Assembly (NCBI GenBank): GCA_000406005.1
Contig: ASZN01000019.1
Location: 23,997-76,631 of the forward strand
From: Candidatus Poribacteria bacterium WGA-3G
GTDB taxonomy: Bacteria > Poribacteria > WGA-4E > WGA-3G
Length of the DNA: 52,635 nucleotides
Direction of reading: 5' to 3'
The position numbers and the translations under genes are program-made. The notes below the pieces were generated by a model. The model searched no databases and was not told the DNA's origin. It saw only the letters and a list, made by a program, of their open reading frames with translations. Below, piece by piece: positions 25,520-33,796 of this stretch. Each line of letters opens with the position of its first letter. Within the stretch, counting starts at the first letter, position 1.

Positions 25520-27370
25520 ATGAAAAAAGCGTTCCTTTTTATCTTTGCCACTTTCTGCCTTACTGTCTGCTATGCCCACGCCCAGATTAAGTGGGACGCA
25601 GCAAAATTCATGCCACTCTCCGAGGTAAAACCGGGGATGAAAGGTAAAGGTTATACCGTATTCTCCGGAACAACCGTTGAGGAATTCGATTTTGAGGTCG
25701 TTAGCGTCTACTATGACCGTTTCCCAGGTTTGCATATCGTCTGGGCAAAAGGGGTAAGCGACAATTTTAAGAAAACAGGTTCTGCCGGTGGAATGAGTGG
25801 AAGTCCCATGTATATTAACGGCAGACTCATAGGCGCACTCTCGAGAAGTTATCGAAACCAGCGTGAACATGCAAACCTTTTCGGTATAACACCCATTGAA
25901 TTTATGGTGAAAGTTACCGAATTCGGTATGGCACCGAACCTAAGTTATCAAGGGACGCAACCGTTTGATTTCGGCACAGAAACCGGGACAGCGGGGGTGA
26001 GTCCTACCGCCCCGCTCTTTCCAAACTACAATTCCAGATACATACAACAACCTCTTGATGACTTCCAGATGGATGACCTATCAGAACGGTTACCGCTGCC
26101 GGTTGCAATGTCCGGTGTTAATTCTGATGCTATGCGGTTCTATAAACCGCTTTTTGACAAATTCAATCTGATGCCGCTTGAGTCACCAGGTGGTGGAAGT
26201 CCGGTTAAAAAATCGCCTATTAAGCAGGGGCAGATAATCGGTGTTCCATACGCTCGAGGTGATTATACCGCTTTTCGCTCTGGAACTATTACCTATATTG
26301 AAGGAAATCAACTCATTGCTTATGGGCATTCAAGAGATGGGGAAGGAAATGTCAACCTCCCGATTTCTGGCGGGTATGCTCACTTTATTATTCCCAGCAT
26401 TTCAAGATCATTGAGGGTATCTTCTGCAACACAACTCATTGGGACCCTGGTGCAAGATCGGCAAGCAGCGATCGCTGGTATCATTGGTGGGCATCCACCA
26501 TACATTCCGGTGACGCTTAGTATGGAAACGGTTGATGGAGAACTGCATCACAAATCTTATGAAGTCATTCGGCATCGCAGTTTTACACCCGCCTATATTG
26601 AGATTGGAGCAGAGTCACTCGTTGAGGCATTAGCGTTTTCCTCGGCGGATCATACGTTGTCTATTGATGCGACAATCACCTTAAAAGCACAACCCGAACT
26701 TCTATCGCCAGAACTCACCTATAAAAGTGTCTATACTTCTGGTGGATCGACCGGCGGCGGCATTACAAGAGTCCTTCGATATCCACTTTTACAACTCAGC
26801 AATAATCCGTATACACAAGTTGAGTTTGAGAAGATAGCACTCAACCTGAAATTAGAAGATAAACGGAGAAGCGCGTGGATTGAAAGGCTTCAAGTTGATA
26901 AACTACGCTATCGCCCAGGCGAAACAGTTAACCTAATGATTACACTGCGACCCTACCTCGAACATCTAAAAACCGAAAATATCAAGATTACAATCCCTGA
27001 TGATGCACCTGATGGCCTTATCACTTTATCCGCAATGAGTGCGACGACATATCCACAACGGCAACGTTCACGGGCACCCCTTAACTTTCGTCCAAAAAAC
27101 ATCAATCAACTTGTTAAGCTTTTACAGCAGCATGAGACCAATACACATATTATCTTAGAACTCTCTCTAACACAACCCGGATTGACAGTCCAAGGTGAGG
27201 AATTCTCTGATCTGCCTATCTCTGTAATGTCTGTAATGAATTCCGCAAAACAGGTCGGTGAGAGTGGATACACATTCGGGACCGCCTTGCATCGCGACAC
27301 GCACGCCACAAATTATGTTATCTACGGTATCCGTTCACTTGAGCTTGTTGTAGACAGAAATGCCCAATAA
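25520..27370 (+). CDS. Exported SpoIVB-like (peptidase S55) domain protein, paralogue 2
   Basis: A 616-residue close paralogue of the protein at 11285, colinear over the whole length. A signal peptide ends at YAHA|QIKWD, GGMSGSPMYINGRLIGALS carries the putative Ser93, and GTITYIEGNQLIAYGHS carries His270. As in paralogue 1, the serine motif precedes the histidine motif. The C-terminal half contains EDKRRSAWIERLQVDKLRYR and SVMSVMNSAKQ, shared with paralogue 1. The region between about 150 and 190 is the most divergent. It starts directly at the stop of the ABC ATPase gene, so it belongs to the efflux-type operon. It may process or accompany the exported substrate, though this is inferred from position only. 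Confidence 0.8.
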   Translation: MKKAFLFIFATFCLTVCYAHAQIKWDAAKFMPLSEVKPGMKGKGYTVFSGTTVEEFDFEVVSVYYDRFPGLHIVWAKGVSDNFKKTGSAGGMSGSPMYINGRLIGALSRSYRNQREHANLFGITPIEFMVKVTEFGMAPNLSYQGTQPFDFGTETGTAGVSPTAPLFPNYNSRYIQQPLDDFQMDDLSERLPLPVAMSGVNSDAMRFYKPLFDKFNLMPLESPGGGSPVKKSPIKQGQIIGVPYARGDYTAFRSGTITYIEGNQLIAYGHSRDGEGNVNLPISGGYAHFIIPSISRSLRVSSATQLIGTLVQDRQAAIAGIIGGHPPYIPVTLSMETVDGELHHKSYEVIRHRSFTPAYIEIGAESLVEALAFSSADHTLSIDATITLKAQPELLSPELTYKSVYTSGGSTGGGITRVLRYPLLQLSNNPYTQVEFEKIALNLKLEDKRRSAWIERLQVDKLRYRPGETVNLMITLRPYLEHLKTENIKITIPDDAPDGLITLSAMSATTYPQRQRSRAPLNFRPKNINQLVKLLQQHETNTHIILELSLTQPGLTVQGEEFSDLPISVMSVMNSAKQVGESGYTFGTALHRDTHATNYVIYGIRSLELVVDRNAQ

Positions 27371-27434
27371 TCTTCCTTTTCAGGCTTTTTCCACACTTAA
27401 ATCCGCAAAAAAATAGGCACAGCCCAATACAACC

Positions 27435-28403
27435 ATGCACCACGTCAAAATCACAACACCCTCCCGGTTACACTTTTCTTTACTCGATCTGAATGGTGCA
27501 TTAGGACGGATTGATGGCGGATTCGGTCTTACAATCGCTGATCCCAACTTTCAAATCATCGCTGAAAGAGCGACAGATATTGATGTCTCGACTTCTGGAT
27601 ACCGTGAACGCGCCATCACAATCCTCCAGCGACTCCAACAGACCTACCCGTTCCCCGGAATCAAATTAACATTTGAATCTGAAATCCCAACGCATAGCGG
27701 ATTCGGGTCTGGAACACAACTCGCACTCGGTATCGCGCAGGCTGTTAATCTGTTATATAAATTCGGGTTAAACGCTCAACAACTCGCGCAGGCTGTCGGA
27801 CGCGGCGGCACCTCAGGTATCGGCATCGCGGCGTTCGATACGGGTGGGTTTATCGTGGATGGTGGACACCGATTCCCAGAAGATAAAGCGTCATTCCTAC
27901 CCTCTTCCGCTGTCGGCAATATTTTGCCGCCTCCGATTTTATTACGCTATCCGTTTCCTGAATTACCGCTACTCATCGTCATGCCGAATTGTTCGAGAAT
28001 ATACGGCGATAAGGAGATAGAACTTTTTCGCACATTGTGCCCACAACCAGAATGGGTCGCACAGAAACTTTCACACATCCTGTTACTACAGATACTCCCC
28101 GCCTTAGTCGAAGGCGATATGTACAACCTCGGCAAAGCATTGAACAACATTCAGACATTTGGATGGAAGCGAGTAGAGATTGACGCACAAGGCGCGGAAC
28201 TTCAATCAACGCTCAATTTTCTGCAAGACAGCAGGGCTTTCGGAGCGGGGGTTAGTAGTTGGGGACCCGCGATTTGCGTGATAACTGAAGATGTTGAGAG
28301 TTTTAAGCAGGAGACCGATGCCTTCCTAAAAACGCTTCCAAACGGAGGCACCAGTTTTATTACATACGCGAACAACTTTGGCGCAAGTGTCGTGACGGGT
28401 TAA
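27435..28403 (+). CDS. Beta-ribofuranosylaminobenzene 5'-phosphate synthase-family protein
   Basis: A 322-residue GHMP-superfamily protein of the TIGR00144 group. Landmarks are TTPSRLHFSLLDLNGALGR at the N-terminus, the phosphate-binding loop PTHSGFGSGTQLALG, and GRGGTSGIGIAAFDTGGFIV, which is characteristic of beta-RFAP synthase. That enzyme condenses p-aminobenzoate (or p-hydroxybenzoate) with PRPP, the first committed step of tetrahydromethanopterin synthesis. No other methanopterin or C1-transfer gene is in the window, so the actual product is uncertain. It lies 64 bp downstream of the S55-like gene and may be the last gene of that operon. A strong terminator follows. Confidence 0.82.
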   Translation: MHHVKITTPSRLHFSLLDLNGALGRIDGGFGLTIADPNFQIIAERATDIDVSTSGYRERAITILQRLQQTYPFPGIKLTFESEIPTHSGFGSGTQLALGIAQAVNLLYKFGLNAQQLAQAVGRGGTSGIGIAAFDTGGFIVDGGHRFPEDKASFLPSSAVGNILPPPILLRYPFPELPLLIVMPNCSRIYGDKEIELFRTLCPQPEWVAQKLSHILLLQILPALVEGDMYNLGKALNNIQTFGWKRVEIDAQGAELQSTLNFLQDSRAFGAGVSSWGPAICVITEDVESFKQETDAFLKTLPNGGTSFITYANNFGASVVTG

Positions 28404-28409
28404 AACAAA

Positions 28410-28442
28410 AACGGGCGGGTGATAACACCCGCCCGTTTTTCT
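28410..28442. terminator. Strong bidirectional terminator
   Basis: AACGGGCGGGTG (28410-28421) and CACCCGCCCGTT (28426-28437) form a perfect 12-bp stem with loop ATAA. It is flanked by AAAACAAA upstream and TTTCT downstream. It separates the convergent RFAP-synthase and nfuA genes. Confidence 0.92.
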
Positions 28443-28451
28443 ATATTATCC

Positions 28452-29066
28452 TTATCCTTTACTTGGCGCATAATACGGGTTCGTTCCTGAAGCGTGATCA
28501 GTCGTATCAATCACGTGTTTGATTTCAGGAAAAACCTCCTGAATCATCGCTTCGATGCCGTGTTTGAGAGTGACATTCGCCATGCCACACCCTTGGCACC
28601 CGCCCCCCATGTGAATATAGATAGAATCTTCATCAACGTTCAACAGCTCTATCTGTCCACCGTGTGCAGCGACTGCCGGGTTAATCCGTTCATCAATAAG
28701 TTCCTGAATCTTCTGCGCCCTCGGGTCATCCCATGTCGGAGCATTCGGGTTCTCAATATTAAAACCACTCGCATTCAGGTCATCGACATAATCAATAACT
28801 ACGCCTTTGAGATCCGGGGCACTTTCGGCATCAACAAGGACATTAAAATTCTCACATTCAACAACAAGGTCATCCGCTTGTGTTTCGGTCGCTAAACCGA
28901 GACTGTATTGGAACGCAGTAGCCGTTTTGCCTTGGATACTAATGCGGAGCCCTTCCACTTCAACTTCCTCGGCTTCAATCACCGCGCGAATCTTCTCTTC
29001 TGCAGCTTCTGTGACTGTCAGCAAAGGGTCTTCGTTGCCCGTGAACTTCTTCAAGAAATTCTTCAT
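28452..29066 (-). CDS. nfuA: NfuA-type Fe-S cluster carrier
   Basis: 204 residues with the two-part NfuA layout. An N-terminal degenerate A-type (IscA-like) domain covers about 15-108; it ends in ASGFNIENPNAP and lacks the clustered cysteines of active A-type carriers. A C-terminal NifU-like domain has GGGCQGCGMANVTLKHGIE, with Cys157 and Cys160 providing the cluster ligands. Such proteins carry a 4Fe-4S cluster at a dimer interface and deliver it to apo-enzymes, especially under oxidative or iron-poor conditions. The gene lies 22 bp downstream of the sigma factor gene and is very likely co-transcribed with it. Confidence 0.93.
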   Translation of the reverse strand: MKNFLKKFTGNEDPLLTVTEAAEEKIRAVIEAEEVEVEGLRISIQGKTATAFQYSLGLATETQADDLVVECENFNVLVDAESAPDLKGVVIDYVDDLNASGFNIENPNAPTWDDPRAQKIQELIDERINPAVAAHGGQIELLNVDEDSIYIHMGGGCQGCGMANVTLKHGIEAMIQEVFPEIKHVIDTTDHASGTNPYYAPSKG

Positions 29067-29088
29067 AGTTGCCTTCCGTGAGTGAGAT

Positions 29089-30075
29089 TTATGCAGCAGT
29101 TTTACCTGCCCAAGACTGATCTGACTGAAACTCTCCCATTTCGTCGTACAAAACGCGGAGCCGCTTGATTGCCTCTATCTCGAGTTGTCGCACACGCTCA
29201 CGCGTGACTTTCAGAGCGACACCAATCTCGCGGAGCGTCTTGCGTTCACCATCATCGAGACCGAAGCGCATCTTCAGCACCTTCTGTTCTCGTTCTGGTA
29301 ACCTTTTAAGAAATTGGGCGATCAGGTCCTCGTTAATCATTTCTGCAATAGGACTTTCTTCACCGTTTGTTGCAGGGTCCTCAATTAAATCACCTAATGT
29401 CGCAGCGGAGCGTTCATCACTGAGTTGTAAATCCATGGAAATGGCATCGGCGTTGAACGTCAAAATCTCTTCAACCTGCGTTACGGATAAGTCCAAAGCC
29501 TCGGCTATCTCTTCGCGACGTGGTTCACGTTGTAACTCCTGACATAATGCCGCATACACAGCATCAAACTTGTTCATCTTCGCAACTACATAAGAAGGGA
29601 GTCTAATCGAGCGGGAGAAATTGTCAAGCGTACGCATAATCGCCTGCTTAATCCACCAAATCGCATAAGTACTGAATTTAAAGCCCTTCGTATAATCAAA
29701 TTTACTCGCTGCTTTAATGAGTCCGATATTTCCTTCTTGAATCAGATCTTCGAGTGGGACGTTGTGTCCTTGATACTTCACAGCAATTGAAATAACGAGT
29801 CGTAAATTCGCTTGTACAAGTTGATCCCTTGCCAATTCTGCATCCGCTGTATAACCGTTTTGTGTCTTACCAGCTTCAATTCGTTTTGCTAACTCAACTT
29901 CTTCCTCACGGGTTAACAGGCGATGACCTGCCACACTCCGGAGCCAACTCGTTAACGCACTCTGATCACTCCCGCTGTAACTCTCTGGCGGTTCTGTTTC
30001 CTCTGAATATGCTGCATCCATATAAGAATCAACACTATCAATATTTGTCGTTTCACCGAGAAATTCGGCTTCCAT
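29089..30075 (-). CDS. Sigma-70 family RNA polymerase sigma factor (RpoD/RpoS-like, no region 1.1)
   Basis: A 328-residue sigma factor. Region 1.2 (about 40-70) has LTSWLRSVAGHRLLTREEEV. Region 2 (about 80-150) has DLIQEGNIGLIKAASKFDYT and GFKFSTYAIWWIKQAIMR, the -10 recognition helix. Region 3 covers about 155-240. Region 4 has TLREIGVALKVTRERVRQLE, the -35 recognition helix. It lacks region 1.1 and the large non-conserved insert. It could be the housekeeping factor of a small-sigma lineage or a group 2 alternative factor; the intact DNA-contact regions fit the TTGACA/TATAAT promoters seen throughout the window. AGGAGAGGAG precedes the ATG. nfuA follows 22 bp downstream. Confidence 0.93.
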   Translation of the reverse strand: MEAEFLGETTNIDSVDSYMDAAYSEETEPPESYSGSDQSALTSWLRSVAGHRLLTREEEVELAKRIEAGKTQNGYTADAELARDQLVQANLRLVISIAVKYQGHNVPLEDLIQEGNIGLIKAASKFDYTKGFKFSTYAIWWIKQAIMRTLDNFSRSIRLPSYVVAKMNKFDAVYAALCQELQREPRREEIAEALDLSVTQVEEILTFNADAISMDLQLSDERSAATLGDLIEDPATNGEESPIAEMINEDLIAQFLKRLPEREQKVLKMRFGLDDGERKTLREIGVALKVTRERVRQLEIEAIKRLRVLYDEMGEFQSDQSWAGKTAA

Positions 30076-30124
30076 CGTTCTCCTCTCCTTTTACGGAATT
30101 TAATAAAAAATCATACAAACCTTA

Positions 30125-30154
30125 ATGATACATCATGTTAAAACGATTTGTCAA
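30125..30154 (-). promoter_or_regulatory. Promoter for the sigma factor-nfuA operon
   Basis: Read on the minus strand, TTGACA (30154-30149) and TATCAT (30130-30125) are separated by 18 bp, about 50 bp upstream of the sigma factor ATG. The remaining gap up to 30301 is very AT-rich and shows no gene. Confidence 0.7.
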
Positions 30155-30301
30155 GCAAAATGTTTAAAAAAAAGCGAAAATCGTAGAAAAATCCACATAA
30201 TAAAGCATTTTAACACAATTCTTGAAACAATAACAACAAAATAAAGACTTTAAACTGTCAATACACTGTTAAGAGATGTTTTGACGAATCACATTTCTGT
30301 T

Positions 30302-30376
30302 AAGAGTTGTCAGTACGCAGGACGGTTTCCTGCAAAAACCTTTCAGTTATCAGAAAAAGAATAATCGAAAACTCTT
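30302..30376. repeat. Fourth copy of hairpin repeat family A
   Basis: The core at 30311-30353 reads CAGTACGCAGGAC, stem GGTTT/AAACC around CCTGCAA, then TTTCAGTTATCAG, matching the elements at 7532-7685. Outer arms AAGAGTT (30302-30308) and AACTCTT (30370-30376) enclose it. Confidence 0.65.
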
Positions 30377-30407
30377 TTAATGACGGCTAACGGCTACTTT
30401 ATCTAAA

Positions 30408-30902
30408 CTATGTCGCATGTCCAATCAGTAAAACCGCTGCTGGCAACGAAGTCTCCTCCGTCTTTTCAAATGCTGCACCGATACATCGGATGTCATTGTC
30501 TGTTTCTAACATCCCATAAGGTAGATTCCACGCTTTGAGCGTCGGCTCCAGAAAACTCGCTACTGAATCCACCCATTGTCCCTCTGAATCTCGATTGTGG
30601 TATCCGCGATACCCGATGAATACGACCACCGGAACCCGCATGTTGACAACCGTGCCTCGAAACGCATCACCAGATTCCAGAAAACCTGTGTTTTGAATGA
30701 TAATCACCGGCTTTTGACCACCAACATACAAACCAGAAGCAACGGCGAACGCCTCACCTTCACGGGTTACCGTTATAACTTCAATTTCTGGTTCGCCCCG
30801 TAAAAGTTCATAAATCCGCGCACTACCGTTATCTGGAACACCTATAGCGTGCGTGATTCCCTGTTTTTTGAGTTCATTTACAATCTTCTGTGCTGATGCC
30901 AA
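30408..30902 (-). CDS. TPP-binding decarboxylase subunit, sulfopyruvate decarboxylase alpha (ComD)-like
   Basis: A 164-residue protein equal to the PYR half of thiamine-diphosphate decarboxylases. The start is TTG, chosen because TAGGAG lies 6 nt upstream. GITHAIGVPDNGSARIYELL, VTREGEAFAVASGLYVGGQK with the cofactor-activating Glu48, IIIQNTGFLESGDAFRGT and VVVFIGYRGYHN match the alpha subunit of sulfopyruvate or phosphonopyruvate decarboxylases. Such enzymes need a separate PP-domain (beta) subunit, and none is visible in the window. In coenzyme M synthesis the pair converts sulfopyruvate to sulfoacetaldehyde. Related pairs act in sulfonate or phosphonate metabolism. The substrate here is undetermined. 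Confidence 0.75.
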   Translation of the reverse strand: MASAQKIVNELKKQGITHAIGVPDNGSARIYELLRGEPEIEVITVTREGEAFAVASGLYVGGQKPVIIIQNTGFLESGDAFRGTVVNMRVPVVVFIGYRGYHNRDSEGQWVDSVASFLEPTLKAWNLPYGMLETDNDIRCIGAAFEKTEETSLPAAVLLIGHAT

Positions 30903-30931
30903 TGCGTGCTCCTAAATCTTAATGTGCCCAG

Positions 30932-31186
30932 ACCCGATAGGTGCGGTTTGATGAAGTTTGAAAAAATAAATCGGTAATTCTATATTTTCCCCAGGCCCGG
31001 TAGGTTCGGTTTTTGCGGTGTACTCACCCAGATGCGACGTGCATCGCGGCGTACACGCCCAGATGCGATCTGCATCGCAACCGAACTGGACTGCCCTAAA
31101 AATTACCGAATTAATAAATTAATCTTCATCAACCGCACCGGACTTCGCCAAGAGATTACCGAATTTATTTTTTAATATGCGTTCTG
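30932..31186. repeat. Nested inverted and direct repeats in the acs-decarboxylase gap
   Basis: Outer arms GGTGCGGTTTGATGAAG (30940-30956) and CTTCATCAACCGCACC (31124-31139) are inverted. Just inside lie TAAATCGGTAATT (30967-30979) and AAATTACCGAATT (around 31100-31112). A further AGATTACCGAATTTATTTTTT begins at 31152. The centre has GGTTCGGTT (31003-31011) against AACCGAAC (31079-31086). It encloses two 28-bp near-identical units, 31020-31047 and 31051-31078, each holding a GATGCGA..TGCATCGC palindrome. No gene is seen. It looks like an assembly of short mobile or structural repeats. Confidence 0.7.
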
Positions 31187-31207
31187 CCCGCCCCGTGATT
31201 GTGATCT

Positions 31208-33151
31208 CTACTGTCGTCCTTCAACCAAGGCATCGACAACTGTCGGATCGGCAAGCGTTGACGTATCACCGAGATCAGAGATGTCACCTTCCGCAATTTT
31301 GCGGAGGATACGCCGCATGATCTTACCCGACCTCGTCTTCGGCAACGCTGGTGTAAACTGAACCTTATCAGGTGTAGCAATCGGCCCAATGTGTTGGCGA
31401 ACCGCCTGCTTGATACCGGTTTCTACTTCATCAGACGCAGATTCACCCGTCATGAGGGTAACATACGCATAAATGCCTTGTCCCTTAATATCGTGTGGGT
31501 AACCGACGACTGCTGCCTCCGCTACCGCCGCATACTGTCCAATAGCACCCTCTACCTCTGCCGTACCTAACCGGTGTCCCGAAACATTCAGGACATCGTC
31601 CACGCGTCCCGTAATCCAGTAGTAGCCATCTTCATCGCGCAGGACCCCGTCGCCTGTCATATAGTAACCGGGGAACCGACGAAAATAGGTGTCTAAAAAC
31701 CGTTCATGATCCCCATAAACCGTTCGCATGATGCCAGGCCACGCCGTCTTGATACAGAGATAACCCGTCGCCGGATTCCCTTCGACCTCGTTCCCCTCTT
31801 CATCGAGTATCACCGGCTCAATCGCGAAGAACGGGAACGTCGCCGACCCCGGTTTCAGTGCCGTTGCAGCAGGCAGCGGTGTCATCAGAATACCACCAGT
31901 CTCGGTTTGCCACCATGTATCCACAATCGGACACCGCTTCTCACCGACGATGTCGTAATACCACAACCATTCCGGTTCTTTAATCGGTTCACCGACTGTA
32001 CCGAGCAATCTGAGCGTCGATCTGTCATACTTTTCGACCCAGGTGTTGCCTTCCTTCATCAAAGCACGTAGTGCTGTCGGCGCGGTGTAGAAAATGTTAA
32101 TACCGTGTTTCTCAACGACTTGCCAAAAACGTCCAAAGTCTGGGTAGTTCGGGACACCTTCAAACATAACACTAACAGAGCGGTTTGCAAGCGGACCGTA
32201 AATAATATAAGAGTGCCCCGTAATCCATCCGATGTCGGCGGTGCACCAGTAGACATCACCTTCGTGGTAGTCGAAGACCTGCTGATGCGTGTAAGATGTA
32301 TAGACAAGGTAACCACCCGTGGTATGTAAAACCCCCTTCGGTTTTCCGGTTGAGCCGGAGGTATAAAGAATAAAAAGTGGGTCCTCGGCATCCATAACCT
32401 CTGGTTCACATTCCGCGTCTGCCTCTGCCATCGCTTCGTGCCACCAGATATCACGCGAAGCATCGAAATCCACGCTGTCCCCTGTACGTTTCACGACGAC
32501 AACTTTTTCAATAGACAGACATTCCGCCACAGCAGCATCCGCGTTTGCTTTCATCGGTATATCACTACGCGGACCCCGCATTGCGGTATCCTGTGTTATG
32601 AGCATTTTACACGCGGAATCATTAATCCGATCTCGGAGGGATTCCGCCGAAAACGCACCGAAGACGATGGAGTGGATAGCACCAATCCTCGCACACGCCA
32701 ACATCGCAATCGCCAATTCCGGCACCATCTGTAGATAGATACAGACGCGGTCGCCTTTTTCTATACCTTGTGATTTCAGAACATTGGCAAACTTTTTGAC
32801 CTCAGCGAGGAGTTCACTGTAACTGAACGTCTTATCTTCGGATGGATCGTTTCCTTCCCAAATAATAGCGGTCGCATCGCCGTGTCCCGCCTCTACGTGC
32901 CGATCAAGGCAGTTATAGCAGGCGTTCAGTGTGCCGCCTTCAAACCATTTAATATCACCGTTAACAAAGTCGTAATTGCGAACCGTATCCCAGTTCTGAT
33001 ACCACGTCAACCGTTCCGCGACCTTTGCCCAAAACGCTTCCGGGTCTTGAATCGATTCGGCGTATTGCGTCTGATACGCTTCAAAACTATTGACGTGTGC
33101 GTCATCAATCGGATAAGCAGTTTCCACCGGTGGAAATACATTATTAGCCAT
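31208..33151 (-). CDS. acs: Acetyl-CoA synthetase
   Basis: A 647-residue AMP-forming acetate-CoA ligase of standard length that converts acetate, ATP and CoA to acetyl-CoA, AMP and PPi. It contains the N-terminal FWAKVAERLTW region, WFEGGTLNACYNCLDRH, the P-loop ILYTSGSTGKPKGVLHT, DVYWCTADIGWITGHSYI, the adenylate motif VDTWWQTETGG and the hinge YYMTGDGVLRDEDGYYW. ITGRVDDVLNVSGHR is also present, and Lys610 in PKTRSGKIMRR is the acetylation-controlled catalytic lysine. AGAGGAG lies a little far (about 14 nt) before the ATG. It stands alone behind a minus-strand promoter. Confidence 0.97.
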   Translation of the reverse strand: MANNVFPPVETAYPIDDAHVNSFEAYQTQYAESIQDPEAFWAKVAERLTWYQNWDTVRNYDFVNGDIKWFEGGTLNACYNCLDRHVEAGHGDATAIIWEGNDPSEDKTFSYSELLAEVKKFANVLKSQGIEKGDRVCIYLQMVPELAIAMLACARIGAIHSIVFGAFSAESLRDRINDSACKMLITQDTAMRGPRSDIPMKANADAAVAECLSIEKVVVVKRTGDSVDFDASRDIWWHEAMAEADAECEPEVMDAEDPLFILYTSGSTGKPKGVLHTTGGYLVYTSYTHQQVFDYHEGDVYWCTADIGWITGHSYIIYGPLANRSVSVMFEGVPNYPDFGRFWQVVEKHGINIFYTAPTALRALMKEGNTWVEKYDRSTLRLLGTVGEPIKEPEWLWYYDIVGEKRCPIVDTWWQTETGGILMTPLPAATALKPGSATFPFFAIEPVILDEEGNEVEGNPATGYLCIKTAWPGIMRTVYGDHERFLDTYFRRFPGYYMTGDGVLRDEDGYYWITGRVDDVLNVSGHRLGTAEVEGAIGQYAAVAEAAVVGYPHDIKGQGIYAYVTLMTGESASDEVETGIKQAVRQHIGPIATPDKVQFTPALPKTRSGKIMRRILRKIAEGDISDLGDTSTLADPTVVDALVEGRQ

Positions 33152-33221
33152 TTTATATTTTTTTCTCCTCTACAAATCAATCTGCAGTTCTCAACATGCC
33201 TTTACAAATTGTATAGGATAT

Positions 33222-33250
33222 ATTTTATAGGAAAACGGTGATCATGTCAA
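33222..33250 (-). promoter_or_regulatory. Promoter for acs
   Basis: Read on the minus strand, TTGACA (33250-33245) and TAAAAT (33227-33222) are separated by 17 bp, giving a leader of about 65 nt before the acs ATG. Confidence 0.6.
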
Positions 33251-33323
33251 CTACAATTAGAGGATATTTTTATTAGAACGTGCGTTTGATGACGCTCCGC
33301 AATTCCGAAATTGCAAATACACC

Positions 33324-33353
33324 TTGCGTTTTTAATAAAAAATGAAGTATAAT
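33324..33353 (+). promoter_or_regulatory. Possible promoter for the antitoxin-like gene
   Basis: TTGCGT (33324-33329) and a perfect TATAAT (33348-33353) are separated by 18 bp, about 75 bp upstream of the gene start. It diverges from the acs promoter. Confidence 0.5.
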
Positions 33354-33429
33354 TATCAATCAACGAACTGTTTATTTTTCATTGTATAGCGGGTATAGAA
33401 CGATTGTCAATAGGAACGGAAACACATCA

Positions 33430-33783
33430 ATGAGAGAGATGGGAAACTGGAACGAGTACTTTATTGAATACCTTGCCACCGACCGCGAGGCAGCGATTGA
33501 TTATCTTCAGTTGACATTGGAGGAATACCTCGCTGATGACGATCTGCCCTTCTTTCTAAAGTGCCTCCGGACTTTTATAGCATCACAAGGCGGAGTTGTG
33601 GAAATTTGCAAACGAACCGGTATTGATACCGAAACGCTTTCAAATATGTTCGCTAATGAGGATGCTACACGATTATTAGATATGTTCAGCTCCCTATTGA
33701 ACGCGCTTAAGCACCGTCCGGTGATTGAAAATACAAACGCTAAGCATCTGTCACCTATCAAACAGATGCCAACCAATCAATAG
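33430..33783 (+). CDS. Antitoxin-like HTH protein (HI1420 / addiction-module antidote type)
   Basis: 117 residues from the ATG at 33430; an ATG at 33439 is an alternative with GAGAG just before it. The segment YLATDREAAIDYLQLTLEEY, the helix FFLKCLRTFIASQG, then a helix-turn-helix GVVEICKRTGIDTETLSNMF and LLDMFSSLLNALKHR follow the plan of the TIGR02684-type antidote family. That family represses its own operon and neutralises a HigB/RelE-like toxin. No toxin gene lies on either side, so it is an orphan or a repurposed regulator. A decayed small reading frame follows downstream. Confidence 0.6.
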   Translation: MREMGNWNEYFIEYLATDREAAIDYLQLTLEEYLADDDLPFFLKCLRTFIASQGGVVEICKRTGIDTETLSNMFANEDATRLLDMFSSLLNALKHRPVIENTNAKHLSPIKQMPTNQ

Positions 33784-33796
33784 CGGCTTGCTCGTC

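Noticed and set aside
31020..31078. Two 28-bp direct repeats as a possible CRISPR fragment
   Set aside because: The spacing is only 3 bp, there are just two copies, each unit is palindromic, and no cas genes are present.
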